A stretch of DNA of 64,000 bases from contig NZ_JAQQTG010000001.1 of assembly GCF_028561335.1 (NCBI RefSeq), forward strand, positions 1 through 64,000, read 5' to 3'. The position numbers and the translations under genes are program-made. Origin of the DNA: Aequorivita todarodis (GTDB taxonomy: Bacteria; Bacteroidota; Bacteroidia; Flavobacteriales; Flavobacteriaceae). This document shows, piece after piece, positions 26,790 to 37,210 of this stretch; within the stretch, counting starts at the first letter, position 1; each line of letters opens with the position of its first letter. Under the pieces are notes generated by a model. That model saw nothing but the letters and a program-made list of their open reading frames with translations, had not been told where the DNA came from and ran no database searches.

Positions 26790-29700
26790 TTAGTTTCCAA
26801 AGTTATAGCGAAGGGTAAATCCACTTCTGATGGTTGTTTGTGGGAATGCCGTGGAGATGGCATATTTAGAGAATGTATGGTCATAATAGAACAAGGCGGT
26901 TAAATTTTTGCTCAGCGCATAATCAATAGACAACTGTGCGCCATAGATGGTCTGTCCAGCAGTGGTTTGGTTGTTTTGAATATCTAAATACCTAACGATT
27001 GTTATGTTATCTCTTCTTGAAAGATCGACCTTAAAGTTCAAATCACTGGTTATGACTGATTTTTTTCCGCCGAAATTAGTGGAGATGCGCAGGTCCTTAA
27101 CTCTGTAGCCAAGACCGATAATGTATTCATTCCCTTTAATTTCCGTGAGTAGATTGTTGGCGAAACTCATGGAAAGTGCACGGTCCTTTCGCATTTCGGC
27201 AAGAATTTTTACCGAGTTGTTCATTTCAAAATCCAGGCGCAATAAGGGTGAAAACTGCTCGGTCAAGTTTACATTGGTCAATAAGGTCTTTACCTTGAAG
27301 TTACCTGATTGATCCGGCGCTTCGGGGTCATTAGGGTCATAATCTAAATTGGATTGAAACTGATTTACCGTATAACTGGCCCTATAGCCGTGGGCAAGAG
27401 AAAAGCGCTTGAAGTTTTTCTTGAACCAAGGAATGTTCATTAAACCCGTATATTTAATATCCCAGTTTGGAAGCGGGATATCCCTAAAAATTCCGGTTTT
27501 TTCTTTTGACGCATTGCTTCCTTTATATGCCGCGAGGAAAGATGGCAGTAACACATCTTGGCTATTTTTTCCAAAACCAACCGGGTAACCCTCTGCATCC
27601 CGTGGAATTGGCCTTCCTTGGTAGTAGTCTTCAGCCAGTCTGTTTGCAATGACCAGTCGGTTGCTTCGGAATTCGTCAAAAGCAGCAGAACTGTTCTCAT
27701 CGCTGGAACTAAACGCGGTTTTAATCAAGACTGTTGATATGTTGAAGTTTCCAAAGGTATTTGGGGTCAGGGAATTATAAAGACCGTCCTGGACTATATA
27801 GTTTTCGGCATAGTTTTCGGAATAAATCCTGCTTCCGTTTACGTCGATAGTCAAATCGTTTACAGGCTCCAAATTAGCTTGAATGTCCATTTGGCGGCTT
27901 TCAACTTCTGTATATTGTTCGTTAAATTCCGGGTATAACGTCAACCAACCCTTTCGCGCGGCAAGATCCCGAACTTCAGCCTGGCTTCCAAAAACAAACC
28001 CGGCGGTTGGTTTAAGCGTACCAATAAAACCGATGGAGGGTATGTAACCGGGCAAATAAATACCGTTGTTTTCCTGATAGTTGAATTGTATTTTCTTCAG
28101 CATGGTTGCAAAACCAATGGCGGTATTCAATACTTTATCTCCGGCATTTAAACCTCCTTCGTTATTGGCACCTCTTCCAAGAACGCTTGGCGACCCGGTT
28201 TTCCCATTTGAAAGCGCACCTTTCTCTTCGGGGCCCAATTTGCCTTCTCTTCCCTCTTTTCCTTCCTTTTCGCCTTTTTCACCTTTTTCGTCACCTTCGC
28301 CGGAAGCAGATTTTTTTCGTTTGCTCTTCTTAATTTTTGTAAGCCCAACGTAACGGTAAAAGCTGTTCATATCTAGGCTAGAGTTGATTTGGTGCGTGCT
28401 TGCATTTTGGATGGAATTCCCCAGATTATACGTATTTGTGGTGCCATCGCTCAACTCAATGGGCAAATTATTAAACTGTTCGCTTCCGCGTTGCCATTGA
28501 TAGTCGCCCGTATATGAATACGTGGCTCTAATAAACTTCAAGAATGGAAACTTGCTGAATGGCAAATCATAGTTTAACTGTAACGATTGGAAATGCTGGT
28601 TTGGATCGCCCACATCAAAGAAACCGTCCCATACGCCAATATCGTTGTTAACCTCGCCGTCATCGTTCAAATAATTATTCACAATCATGTTATTTGTGGA
28701 AGTGAAGTTTAACCGCAACGATTTGGTCAAGTTATGGTTGATGGTGTATTGCCAGTCAAAAAGGTAATTGCGTTGGTATAATCTTGGCAAACCAATATTA
28801 CCGGCCTGCAAATCAATTTCCCTAAACTTCTGTTCGTTGTACTGTCGTGTAATGTTAGAGCTTACCGAAATATTTGTCGGCAAGTAGTTAAAGTTTAAAT
28901 CCTTCATAAACTTCCAGTACTGTCCTCTAAATATAGAATCGTTCTTTTTGAAAGGCTCTACTGGTTTTGCTATGAAATTGTAATTATAAGTTGCCCCTAC
29001 ACGAACGTTTTGTTCCAGCGCATCTTCCACCTCAAAATCGTGATGGTCTGTTTGGTTATAGGAAAAGGATCCCGTGAAATTTTCTATATCATATACCTTA
29101 GCTTTGGAATCTCCGGTTCGTTCTTTACGGACCCCGATTAGGTTTACACTTTCGCGTTTGGTATAATTTACCGATTGATTCTTTATCCGGTCTTTTTCGT
29201 CCTGATCCTCTGTATTGTCCAGCCTCGTCTCCAATTCAATATCCTGGAATTCGGGATCGTATTGCGGAGTTATCAATTCTTCTGAACGTCCATAGTTGAA
29301 TGGAAGTTGAACCCCCCATTTTTTCGGCAAAAGCTGTCCAAGATTCAAATTGGTAACCACACCATATTGTTGAAAATCTTCGCGGCTTCTTTGGTTCGGA
29401 CCTTGTTCCAGGGAACCGAAACCTATGGTGCTTCTTTTTCCCGTGGCGCTAATGGTCGCAAAATCTGCAATATTGGCATCCATACTTACTACCGCTGCCC
29501 AACCGCCTTTGTTTTTAAGCTCGGACATTCGGAGCTCGTTGAACCAAACTTCACCACAAAGCTCATCATTTGTAGCGTTTCTTACTCCAAGCATAATGGT
29601 GCGGACGTTTCCAAAGCTTGGATTTCCCTTTATACCTATACGCAGTTCGTTTTCGCCATTGGTTCCACCTCCATCAAGTTCAGATTGGTTGAAGAAGTTT

Positions 29701-32700
29701 ACCACTGTTTGGTCATAACTCGAATCGCCAAGCACTTTTGTTTTTATCTGCTGAAGCAATTCCAACGGCAGATTTAAACGGTTCGCAAGTGGCCAGATTT
29801 CCTCGGCACTTCTGGCGCCAAAGTTTGTTGGGTTCAACGGTATTTGAACTTCGTAATAGTTGTTGGTAAGGTCATTCCCCAAACGGATGAATGCAACCAA
29901 TTGCCCATCCTGCAATTCTGTTGAATTGGTATTGTCTATAATGGATTCTGCATGGATGAACATTTCCAGGTTTTTGTACTGGCGCATATCCACATTAAAG
30001 TTTTTGTAAACCGCACGACCGTCATTTTGTTCCAGCCCACAAACCCGTAACGAAAGCGATTGCTCGTTCTCGCGAATAATGTTATTGTTGTTGTTTAGCT
30101 GCTCGCGCTCAAGCCCCGGAGGCAGTACATACGGAATAGGCTGGCGGTTTTCGTTTTCTTCAATGCTTACTGAGCCAACTTCAAAAAGGGTGTCGTCATT
30201 GGCCGGATCTTCAAAGGTTACATCGTCCAACGTTTTTTCAAATCTTCTGTAATCGCCGCGAATCAATTCCATAGTCCCGAAACGCAATACGGTGTTTTGT
30301 GAAAACTGTGATAGGAACATTCGCATAAAACGGATAGACCTAAAATCTGAAATACCGTTGATAGCTTGGTCAGGCTTGCTGATAGGGACTTTAAACTGAA
30401 CCCATCGCACATCTATAGTATTATTATCTGGGGTGGTTATCTGTTGTAACTTTACATCGGTAACATATTTGTTGTTATCGGTATCCAGTTGTCCGTTAAG
30501 GTTCTGGAAAGGAACATTGTATTCAAAATAACTGTCAATCGTGTTCATGGTGTTGTCACGATTTATATCTTCCACATCGGGCTGGGCGGTGCTGCCCCGA
30601 TTGGTGTTTGTAACTTCTACGGGAGAGTTTCCTTGGGTTCCGTTATATTTTAAGTAACGGTCCAAAATACTTCCGTCGGCTTGCAAAAAGTATTGGTAGT
30701 CATCATTTGCAGGATCTGGAAGACCTGCAAAAGCTGGAAATTTTGCGCCTTCACCAGCATTGTCCAAACCATCTAATCCAATATCTTGATTTACGCGCTC
30801 CTGTCCTTCGGAATCAAAGGTGTAAACAAGAGATTGGTTGGTAGGCACCTTACCCCAAGCTGTACTTGTAGTGTTATTATCACTTCCATCTTTAGGCAAT
30901 CCGTTTTCATATTGTTTTCTTCCATCTTTTAATACATCTTCTGAAATGCTTCCAAGGTCAAAATTCAACATTCCCCCAGGGTTTCCACTGTTTTCATCAT
31001 AAATGAAAGGGTCCATAACCCAAAACTGAATGTATTCCACATTCGATTTTTCAAAATCAGTAGTAGTCAGTGGTCGCATTATCCCTCCAAAGCGATCCTC
31101 GGGATTTGGCAATGTATTACCGCCCGCCGCTTCGGGACTGTAGTTATATTCCCCTCTAACTGATGGGTAATAAGCCAAATCTAAAGTGAATAAAGCCTGG
31201 GTTTGGCCTTGAATGATATCTTGGAGTGGAAAAATTTCATCCCTAAAAACACGACGGGTAAAAGGAGAAGAGAGGTCTTCATCATTGATGCCTTCCGGTC
31301 TTTGGCTACTGTAGAAAATAGGGTCAATACTGTACCAAGCCAGTTTTGCACGCTTGTAATTATACCCTAAATTATCATTGGCCAATTCACCTCCATAACC
31401 AATAGGGGCACTGGATAGGGACCAACTGGAAGGTGAGCTAATGTCATTACCGGTTTGTGAAGATTCAAAATCATCCACATATACGGTGGTTTTTCCATCA
31501 AAGTCGGAAACCTTTGGAGCACCCGGGTTTAAATAAGCGAATTCACCGCGTAACGAAATGTTGGATTCAACATCCGTATCAATATTGGGAAGATGGTTCA
31601 CCATTCTTGTAAGAAATGGGACCTCGGTGGAATAATTTATATTTATTCCATAAATACTGTTGTTGATGGGCTCTACGCCATAGGATGATTTTTGGGTCAA
31701 TGGGCGTTCGTTAAGGTTGAGGTAGGTTGCGCCCACCAATAATTTATCGCTAAACTTGTGCTCCACATTCAAGCCCGTAAAACGTTTGCTCTGCTGCCCA
31801 AAAAGCGAATTGTTTTCAGTGCTAACGGAAATTGGAATGTTGCTGTTCAACAATGAGGGATCCAAAATCTGGACCCTTCCCAATTGATAGTTTACGGTAT
31901 AATCCACACCTTCCACCAAAGTGCGTCCTCCAGCGGTTACGGTAACGGAACCCTGTGGAATATTGAAAGCTCCAATTGGAATTCCATCAGCGCCCGTGGA
32001 TTTGTAACTTCCCTTTAACTGGAATTTATTTTTCTCGCTTTCCTGCTGCTCTGCCTGTGTTTTTGTTCCGGTATAAAGTGTTCGGAAAACGTACTTCGCC
32101 TGGTTTGCGTTATAGGTAGCCGGCATATCATAGGTAGCCGGAATTGATGGCACATTCAGCTTATCAAACAAGTGTTTTCCAAAAGGCTCCACCGTTGTAA
32201 AGATAATCCGTCCGTTTTGGGCATCTACGGTTATTCCGGGCAGAAAATCAAAGAAACCATCACCTCCTTGTACGGGATCGTTGTTGAAGTTCAATCTATC
32301 AACGTTGAAAACCTTCAAAAGAATTTGATTCTTCACATCATCGGGAAGTTCTGGACCCCCCTGCGCTGGTTCTATATAATTACGCGGTGATGCTTCGGTA
32401 TAAAATATGTTCAGCTTAAAGTCTTCCTTTTCAAGTTGGTATGCACCAATGGGATAGATATTTTTCATCATCAAATCCCAGGCTGGTTCTTCCACATTGG
32501 TAATACTGCTCTTTAAAAGTTTTACAACGAGGTTTTGGGCAAGTCCAACTTCCCCGCCGGGAGGATTTCCACCGCCGCCGCCATTATTATTGGTGCCGCC
32601 GTTTGCTTCTACCCCATCATTGGAAAATTCACCTACTTGATACACCTTTCCATTAACGGTAAATTGAAACGAAACCGCCAAAACCTCATCGTTGGTCAAA

Positions 32701-34043
32701 CGTTGGTTTAATGATATATAGCCCAATTGTGAGTTAAGCGAATATTCCCCTGCATCCAATCTTCGGGCGTTCTCAAGTGTAACATAATCGGTACCTTCAT
32801 TTACCTGCAGCCCTGTGAATCCTTGCCGAACACTCGCCACGTCCCGGATTGCCGGGTTTAGCAATGATGGAGCCCCTCCGTTTATTCCAAAGGGGTTAAA
32901 AAGGTTGTTCCCGTTGTCGGGATAGGCATTTCGCGGTGCTCTAATAAAGCCTCCCGGAGGTGTGCTCAATCCAATATTTGTTGGATCGGATTCCCCAATA
33001 TCCTGAACCGCCACAATGTTTCGCACGTTTTCAGTACGGCTGGTGCGGTTGGTTATCCAAACCTCCATTCGGGTAATCTGGACGTTGCTGTTGATAAAGG
33101 GATATTGTTTTAAGGCGCGATCATAATTGTCCCTAAAATAATGTGACAAAAAGAAATGGCGACTTTCATCGTAATCCAAAGCTGCAAGTTCAAAATCTGT
33201 AATGGTGGCTCCGCCTTCAGCAGTAACGGTTCTTGTTTCCGATTTCTGTTCAGAAAAAACCCCTGTGATGGTAGTTTTACCGAACTGAAGTTGTGTTTTT
33301 ACCCCGAAAAGGCTTTGAGCCCCTTGAATTAATGAACTGTTCAGCGGCATGCTAACGTTACCCACTTCAATCTTTTGAATGATGTCGTCTTCCGTCGGGG
33401 TGTATTCCAACTTTATCTGGTTCTGGAAATCGAAGGTGCTTTCGGTGTCATAATTTGCGGTAACCTGAAGTCTGGTTCCCACTTTCGCCAAAAGGCTCAA
33501 ACTGATTCTTTGGTCAAAATCAAAAGAGAAATTGCTTCGGTTACGGGGCGAGTAAGCGGGATTGTCTTGTTTTGTGTACAGCAATCCAAGATCCATTTCA
33601 ACAGAACCTTGCGGAATTACCTCAATCGTATTTCCGCCAAAAATAGATTCAAAGAACCCTGAATTCACGTAAAATGTTGGCAGTAGGTTTTTTTGCTGTT
33701 CCTCAGAACCTTCTTTTCTACCGTCAGCAGCGTCAATTTTTTGTTTGAAATATTCCTTCATCTGTTCCTCTTGAATGAGGCGCTGATATTCTTGGGGGGT
33801 AAGAATTATGGGATATGTGATATTAAAACTACCCAAAGTTTGGGTGTAAATGTATCTGTCCGTTATAGGATCATAAGTATATAAATCCTGAATACTGGTT
33901 GGAGTGGGCAAGTCCATCCGTCCCATTTCATTGCCAACGGCTGTGGTGTCCTGCGCCAGCGAAGCATTGCTGACCAATATAAAACTTACTATTGTTAAAA
34001 GCTTGAAAAAGCCATCCTTGTAAACGTAATTTTTTGCCTTCAA
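26790..34043 (-). CDS. sprA: SprA, type IX secretion system outer membrane translocon
   Basis: 2417 residues, the expected giant size. SprA forms the very large outer membrane barrel through which type IX cargo proteins leave the cell, and is needed for gliding. The signal peptide runs to SNASLAQ. Recognisable family blocks include SNFSFDFDQRISLSLLAKVGTRLQ, AYLNPGAPKVSDFDGKTTVYVDDFE and the C-terminal strand GFTLRYNFGN. The start is a TTG at 34043, three bases after the ruvA stop and in the same frame; no usable ATG exists. Residues about 1900-1947 are a Gly/Lys/Glu low-complexity insert. The large adhesin at the left edge is a likely cargo type. Confidence 0.96.
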   Translation of the reverse strand: MKAKNYVYKDGFFKLLTIVSFILVSNASLAQDTTAVGNEMGRMDLPTPTSIQDLYTYDPITDRYIYTQTLGSFNITYPIILTPQEYQRLIQEEQMKEYFKQKIDAADGRKEGSEEQQKNLLPTFYVNSGFFESIFGGNTIEVIPQGSVEMDLGLLYTKQDNPAYSPRNRSNFSFDFDQRISLSLLAKVGTRLQVTANYDTESTFDFQNQIKLEYTPTEDDIIQKIEVGNVSMPLNSSLIQGAQSLFGVKTQLQFGKTTITGVFSEQKSETRTVTAEGGATITDFELAALDYDESRHFFLSHYFRDNYDRALKQYPFINSNVQITRMEVWITNRTSRTENVRNIVAVQDIGESDPTNIGLSTPPGGFIRAPRNAYPDNGNNLFNPFGINGGAPSLLNPAIRDVASVRQGFTGLQVNEGTDYVTLENARRLDAGEYSLNSQLGYISLNQRLTNDEVLAVSFQFTVNGKVYQVGEFSNDGVEANGGTNNNGGGGGNPPGGEVGLAQNLVVKLLKSSITNVEEPAWDLMMKNIYPIGAYQLEKEDFKLNIFYTEASPRNYIEPAQGGPELPDDVKNQILLKVFNVDRLNFNNDPVQGGDGFFDFLPGITVDAQNGRIIFTTVEPFGKHLFDKLNVPSIPATYDMPATYNANQAKYVFRTLYTGTKTQAEQQESEKNKFQLKGSYKSTGADGIPIGAFNIPQGSVTVTAGGRTLVEGVDYTVNYQLGRVQILDPSLLNSNIPISVSTENNSLFGQQSKRFTGLNVEHKFSDKLLVGATYLNLNERPLTQKSSYGVEPINNSIYGININYSTEVPFLTRMVNHLPNIDTDVESNISLRGEFAYLNPGAPKVSDFDGKTTVYVDDFESSQTGNDISSPSSWSLSSAPIGYGGELANDNLGYNYKRAKLAWYSIDPIFYSSQRPEGINDEDLSSPFTRRVFRDEIFPLQDIIQGQTQALFTLDLAYYPSVRGEYNYSPEAAGGNTLPNPEDRFGGIMRPLTTTDFEKSNVEYIQFWVMDPFIYDENSGNPGGMLNFDLGSISEDVLKDGRKQYENGLPKDGSDNNTTSTAWGKVPTNQSLVYTFDSEGQERVNQDIGLDGLDNAGEGAKFPAFAGLPDPANDDYQYFLQADGSILDRYLKYNGTQGNSPVEVTNTNRGSTAQPDVEDINRDNTMNTIDSYFEYNVPFQNLNGQLDTDNNKYVTDVKLQQITTPDNNTIDVRWVQFKVPISKPDQAINGISDFRSIRFMRMFLSQFSQNTVLRFGTMELIRGDYRRFEKTLDDVTFEDPANDDTLFEVGSVSIEENENRQPIPYVLPPGLEREQLNNNNNIIRENEQSLSLRVCGLEQNDGRAVYKNFNVDMRQYKNLEMFIHAESIIDNTNSTELQDGQLVAFIRLGNDLTNNYYEVQIPLNPTNFGARSAEEIWPLANRLNLPLELLQQIKTKVLGDSSYDQTVVNFFNQSELDGGGTNGENELRIGIKGNPSFGNVRTIMLGVRNATNDELCGEVWFNELRMSELKNKGGWAAVVSMDANIADFATISATGKRSTIGFGSLEQGPNQRSREDFQQYGVVTNLNLGQLLPKKWGVQLPFNYGRSEELITPQYDPEFQDIELETRLDNTEDQDEKDRIKNQSVNYTKRESVNLIGVRKERTGDSKAKVYDIENFTGSFSYNQTDHHDFEVEDALEQNVRVGATYNYNFIAKPVEPFKKNDSIFRGQYWKFMKDLNFNYLPTNISVSSNITRQYNEQKFREIDLQAGNIGLPRLYQRNYLFDWQYTINHNLTKSLRLNFTSTNNMIVNNYLNDDGEVNNDIGVWDGFFDVGDPNQHFQSLQLNYDLPFSKFPFLKFIRATYSYTGDYQWQRGSEQFNNLPIELSDGTTNTYNLGNSIQNASTHQINSSLDMNSFYRYVGLTKIKKSKRKKSASGEGDEKGEKGEKEGKEGREGKLGPEEKGALSNGKTGSPSVLGRGANNEGGLNAGDKVLNTAIGFATMLKKIQFNYQENNGIYLPGYIPSIGFIGTLKPTAGFVFGSQAEVRDLAARKGWLTLYPEFNEQYTEVESRQMDIQANLEPVNDLTIDVNGSRIYSENYAENYIVQDGLYNSLTPNTFGNFNISTVLIKTAFSSSDENSSAAFDEFRSNRLVIANRLAEDYYQGRPIPRDAEGYPVGFGKNSQDVLLPSFLAAYKGSNASKEKTGIFRDIPLPNWDIKYTGLMNIPWFKKNFKRFSLAHGYRASYTVNQFQSNLDYDPNDPEAPDQSGNFKVKTLLTNVNLTEQFSPLLRLDFEMNNSVKILAEMRKDRALSMSFANNLLTEIKGNEYIIGLGYRVKDLRISTNFGGKKSVITSDLNFKVDLSRRDNITIVRYLDIQNNQTTAGQTIYGAQLSIDYALSKNLTALFYYDHTFSKYAISTAFPQTTIRSGFTLRYNFGN

Positions 34044-34046
34044 ATT

Positions 34047-34628
34047 TTACAAATTTTTTAAAGCTTGTTTAATGATCATTTCTACAGAAGCCTGCGGATT
34101 TTCCTTCACAATGGTATCTACCACTTTTTCAGACTGTTTGCGAACAAAGCCCAAGGTCTCCAAAGCAGATAACGCTTCATTTTTATTCGTATTGCTCGAT
34201 CCGGCAGAAATAGATGACAAACCGTACACTTTTAAAATCTTATCTTTTAAATCCAAAACCACACGCTGGGCGGTCTTGGCCCCTATTCCTTTTACGGATT
34301 GGATTGTTACAATATCATTTGTTGCTATGGCATCCAAAACTTGTTCCGGAGCCAAAGACGATAACATTGTCCTGGCCGTACTTGCTCCCACTCCCGAAAC
34401 GCTAATCAACAACCTAAATATTTCACGTTCCATAACAGTGGTAAACCCGAATAGCGTATGGGAGTCTTCCCGAACAAGCAGATGGGTAAACAATTTCACA
34501 TTTTCGCCATCGGGAAGTTCGGAAAATGTGTGCAACGAGATATTGATAAAGTACCCTACCCCATTGCAATCTATCACTACGTCGGTCGGGTTTTTTTCAA
34601 CCAGTCTGCCCTGTATATGGGTTATCAT
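34047..34628 (-). CDS. ruvA: Holliday junction branch migration protein RuvA
   Basis: 193 residues. N-terminal OB domain (MITHIQGRLVEKNPTDVVIDCNGVGY), two helix-hairpin-helix motifs (LISVSGVGASTARTMLS; IQSVKGIGAKTAQRVVLDLKDK) and a small C-terminal three-helix domain that contacts RuvB (ALSALETLGFVRKQ). It binds four-way junctions and loads RuvB, whose gene is at 40101-41123. Here it precedes sprA by three bases and is co-transcribed with it, an order seen in other flavobacteria. Confidence 0.96.
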   Translation of the reverse strand: MITHIQGRLVEKNPTDVVIDCNGVGYFINISLHTFSELPDGENVKLFTHLLVREDSHTLFGFTTVMEREIFRLLISVSGVGASTARTMLSSLAPEQVLDAIATNDIVTIQSVKGIGAKTAQRVVLDLKDKILKVYGLSSISAGSSNTNKNEALSALETLGFVRKQSEKVVDTIVKENPQASVEMIIKQALKNL

Positions 34629-34651
34629 CTGTTAACGAAAACTTAAAGGCT

Positions 34652-34659
34652 CAAATATA
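34652..34659 (-). promoter_or_regulatory. Putative -7 box for ruvA-sprA-gcvH
   Basis: TATATTTG on the minus strand, 24 bases before the ruvA ATG, matches TAnnTTTG. A TTG at 34673-34675 is closer (13 bases) than the usual spacing. Confidence 0.4.
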
Positions 34660-34723
34660 GTATAATTATTTGCAACAGCCAGTGGGGTTTTTGTGAAAAT
34701 ATTAGTGGCAGTAATCCACGGAT

Positions 34724-37018
34724 TTACCCATTTTTTTGCTCCCGGGCCCGCTTCTCTTTCTGCTGTGCATCCACTACCGCTACGGCCGCCATATTTACCA
34801 TTTCCTCAACGCTGGCGCCCAACTGCAAAATGTGTACGGGCTTGCGCATCCCCAACATAATGGGACCAATGGAATCTACATTGTTCAGTTCCTTCAATAA
34901 TTTGTAATTGCTATTGGCAGAGTCCAAGTTCGGGAAAATAAGGGCGTTTACCTTCTTGCCCGCCAATTTTGAAAACGGAAATTTTTTCTGCAGCATTTCA
35001 GGGTTGAGGGCAAAATCGGCTTGCAACTCGCCATCGAGTATCATATCTGGGTTGCTTTTATGGATCAATTCCACGGCCTCGCGCACCTTTGTAGCCCGCG
35101 GATCTTTTGAGGAACCAAAGTTCGCATATGAAATCATCGCAATAACGGGCTGCAGCCCAAACATCTTCATGGTATAATTGGTCATTTGGGCAATCTTGGC
35201 AAGCTCCTTTGCCGTAGGGTCAATGTTTATGGAGGTATCTGAAATAAACAGCGGGCCACGCTTGGTGAGCATAACATTGGTGGTGGCCACTTTGGTAACG
35301 CCTTCAAACCTTCCAATGGTCTCAAATACCGGGACCACTACGGACGGATAGGAACGGGCGTACCCGGAAATCATACAATCCACATCGCCTTCATTTAGCA
35401 TCATGCCCGCAAAATAGTTTCGTTCGCGGATCAATTTTTCGGCAGTGTAAAGCGAAATGCCACTCCTTCTCCTTTTCTCCCAGAGCTTTTGGGCGTAATA
35501 TTGAAGTTTATCAGAATTTTCATCATTTTTGGGATCGATTATTTCCAAATCCGCATCAAAATCTATCTGCTCCATCAATTCCAGAATAATTTCCTTTCTT
35601 CCCAATAAAACAGGAATCCCGATTCCTTCCTCATACACAATCTGCGCGGCCTTTAAAACATCCAAATGATCTGCTTCCGCAAAAACAATCCGTTTCGGAT
35701 TTAATTTTGCGCGGTTCATTAACAAGCGAATTATTTTATTATCGCTGCCCATGCGCTCGTAAAGTTCGTCTTGATATTTTTCCCAGTCGGTAATTTCAGT
35801 AGTTGCAACACCGCTTTCCATAGCTGCTTTTGCAACTGCGGGCGGAACGGTGGCAATCAAGCGTGGGTCAAAAGGTTTAGGAATTATATATTCTTTTCCA
35901 AAGGCGAGTTTCGTTTCGCCATAGGCAATATTCACCTGTTCGGGAACCGGTTCTTTGGCCAATTCTGCCAAAGCCTTCACGGCTGCCATCTTCATGGCCT
36001 CGTTGATTTTTGTGGCACGAACGTCCAACGCCCCACGGAAAATAAAGGGAAACCCGAGCACATTGTTCACCTGGTTGGGATGGTCGCTACGGCCTGTAGC
36101 CATAATAATATCTTTCCGGGTTTTAATGGCCAGATCGTATTCAATTTCCGGATCGGGATTGGCCATGGCGAAAACAATGGGGTTTGGCGCCATGCTTTTT
36201 AACATTTCGGGGGTAACAATATCTTTTACGGAAAGACCCACAAACACATCGGCATCTTTCATCGCTTCATCCAAGGTGTCAATTTTTTTGTGGGATGCGA
36301 ACTCTGCCTTTTCCTCGGAAAGACTTTCACGGTCTTTGCGGATAACGCCTTTGCTGTCCAACATTACAATGTTCTCGCTCTTAGCACCAAATGCTTTGTA
36401 AAGTCGTGTGCAGGAAACCGCCGCCGCTCCGGCACCGCTTATCACTATTGAAACGTCCTCGATTTTCTTTTCCGCCAATTCCAACGCATTCAGCAAGGCT
36501 GCCGCCGAAATGATGGCCGTGCCATGCTGGTCGTCGTGCATTACGGGAATATCAAGTTCTTCCTTCAACCTTCTTTCTATTTCAAAGGCTTCGGGGGCTT
36601 TTATGTCCTCCAGGTTTATGCCGCCAAAAGTTGGCGCAATATTTTTTACGGTCGCGATGAATTCATCAATATTTTCAGTGCCTATTTCAATATCGAAAAC
36701 GTCAATATCGGCAAATATCTTAAAGAGCAAACCCTTGCCCTCCATAACGGGTTTGGAGGCTTCGGGGCCAATATTTCCCAGGCCCAGCACGGCAGTGCCG
36801 TTAGAGATTACGGCTACCAGATTGCCTTTGTTCGTGTATTTATATACGTTGTCAACGTTTTTCTCAATTTCCAGACAGGGCTCTGCCACGCCCGGCGAAT
36901 AGGCCAAGGCCAGATCGCGCTGGCTGGCGTATTTTTTTGTGGGCACAACCTGTATTTTTCCCGGTCTGGGTTTTGCGTGATATAAAAGTGCCTCTCGGCG
37001 TCTGCTTTGTTTGCTCAT
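34724..37018 (-). CDS. maeB: NADP-dependent malic enzyme with C-terminal phosphotransacetylase-like domain
   Basis: 764 residues from the ATG at 37018 (MSKQSRRREALLYH); the frame stays open 20 codons upstream but that adds nothing conserved. Residues about 1-420 are malic enzyme: LAYSPGVAEPC, VMHDDQHGTAII and the nucleotide motif VISGAGAAAVSC. Residues about 430-760 are a phosphotransacetylase-like domain (IVFAEADHLDVLKAAQI) that acts as a regulatory module in this family. It decarboxylates malate to pyruvate, making NADPH. It is followed by ruvA after 95 bases. Confidence 0.95.
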   Translation of the reverse strand: MSKQSRRREALLYHAKPRPGKIQVVPTKKYASQRDLALAYSPGVAEPCLEIEKNVDNVYKYTNKGNLVAVISNGTAVLGLGNIGPEASKPVMEGKGLLFKIFADIDVFDIEIGTENIDEFIATVKNIAPTFGGINLEDIKAPEAFEIERRLKEELDIPVMHDDQHGTAIISAAALLNALELAEKKIEDVSIVISGAGAAAVSCTRLYKAFGAKSENIVMLDSKGVIRKDRESLSEEKAEFASHKKIDTLDEAMKDADVFVGLSVKDIVTPEMLKSMAPNPIVFAMANPDPEIEYDLAIKTRKDIIMATGRSDHPNQVNNVLGFPFIFRGALDVRATKINEAMKMAAVKALAELAKEPVPEQVNIAYGETKLAFGKEYIIPKPFDPRLIATVPPAVAKAAMESGVATTEITDWEKYQDELYERMGSDNKIIRLLMNRAKLNPKRIVFAEADHLDVLKAAQIVYEEGIGIPVLLGRKEIILELMEQIDFDADLEIIDPKNDENSDKLQYYAQKLWEKRRRSGISLYTAEKLIRERNYFAGMMLNEGDVDCMISGYARSYPSVVVPVFETIGRFEGVTKVATTNVMLTKRGPLFISDTSINIDPTAKELAKIAQMTNYTMKMFGLQPVIAMISYANFGSSKDPRATKVREAVELIHKSNPDMILDGELQADFALNPEMLQKKFPFSKLAGKKVNALIFPNLDSANSNYKLLKELNNVDSIGPIMLGMRKPVHILQLGASVEEMVNMAAVAVVDAQQKEKRAREQKNG

Positions 37019-37075
37019 AATTCTTTTGCGTATTAATGGAATCCCTTCGATGTAGCACATTCGAAAAGTAAAAAC

Positions 37076-37083
37076 CAAAGGTA
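37076..37083 (-). promoter_or_regulatory. Putative -7 box for the malic enzyme gene
   Basis: TACCTTTG on the minus strand matches TAnnTTTG and lies 58 bases before the ATG. No clear -33 element. Confidence 0.35.
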
Positions 37084-37175
37084 CGTGTTTTGAAAGAATC
37101 GAAAATATAAATTAAGGCTTTGATTGTGGGGAAAAAATTAAGAAACATCCCCAATAAAATCCAAATAGGTTTCAA

Positions 37176-37183
37176 TACATTTG
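37176..37183 (+). promoter_or_regulatory. Putative -7 box for the Omp85-like gene
   Basis: TACATTTG matches TAnnTTTG. It overlaps a possible TTG start at 37181, which argues that translation begins at the later TTG at 37211. Confidence 0.4.
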
Positions 37184-37210
37184 AGAAGGAATTGCTTTAA
37201 AAAGAAAAAA

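Noticed and set aside
34072-34635. 187-residue plus-strand open frame
   Set aside because: It is a full-length shadow of ruvA, which is unmistakable on the minus strand.
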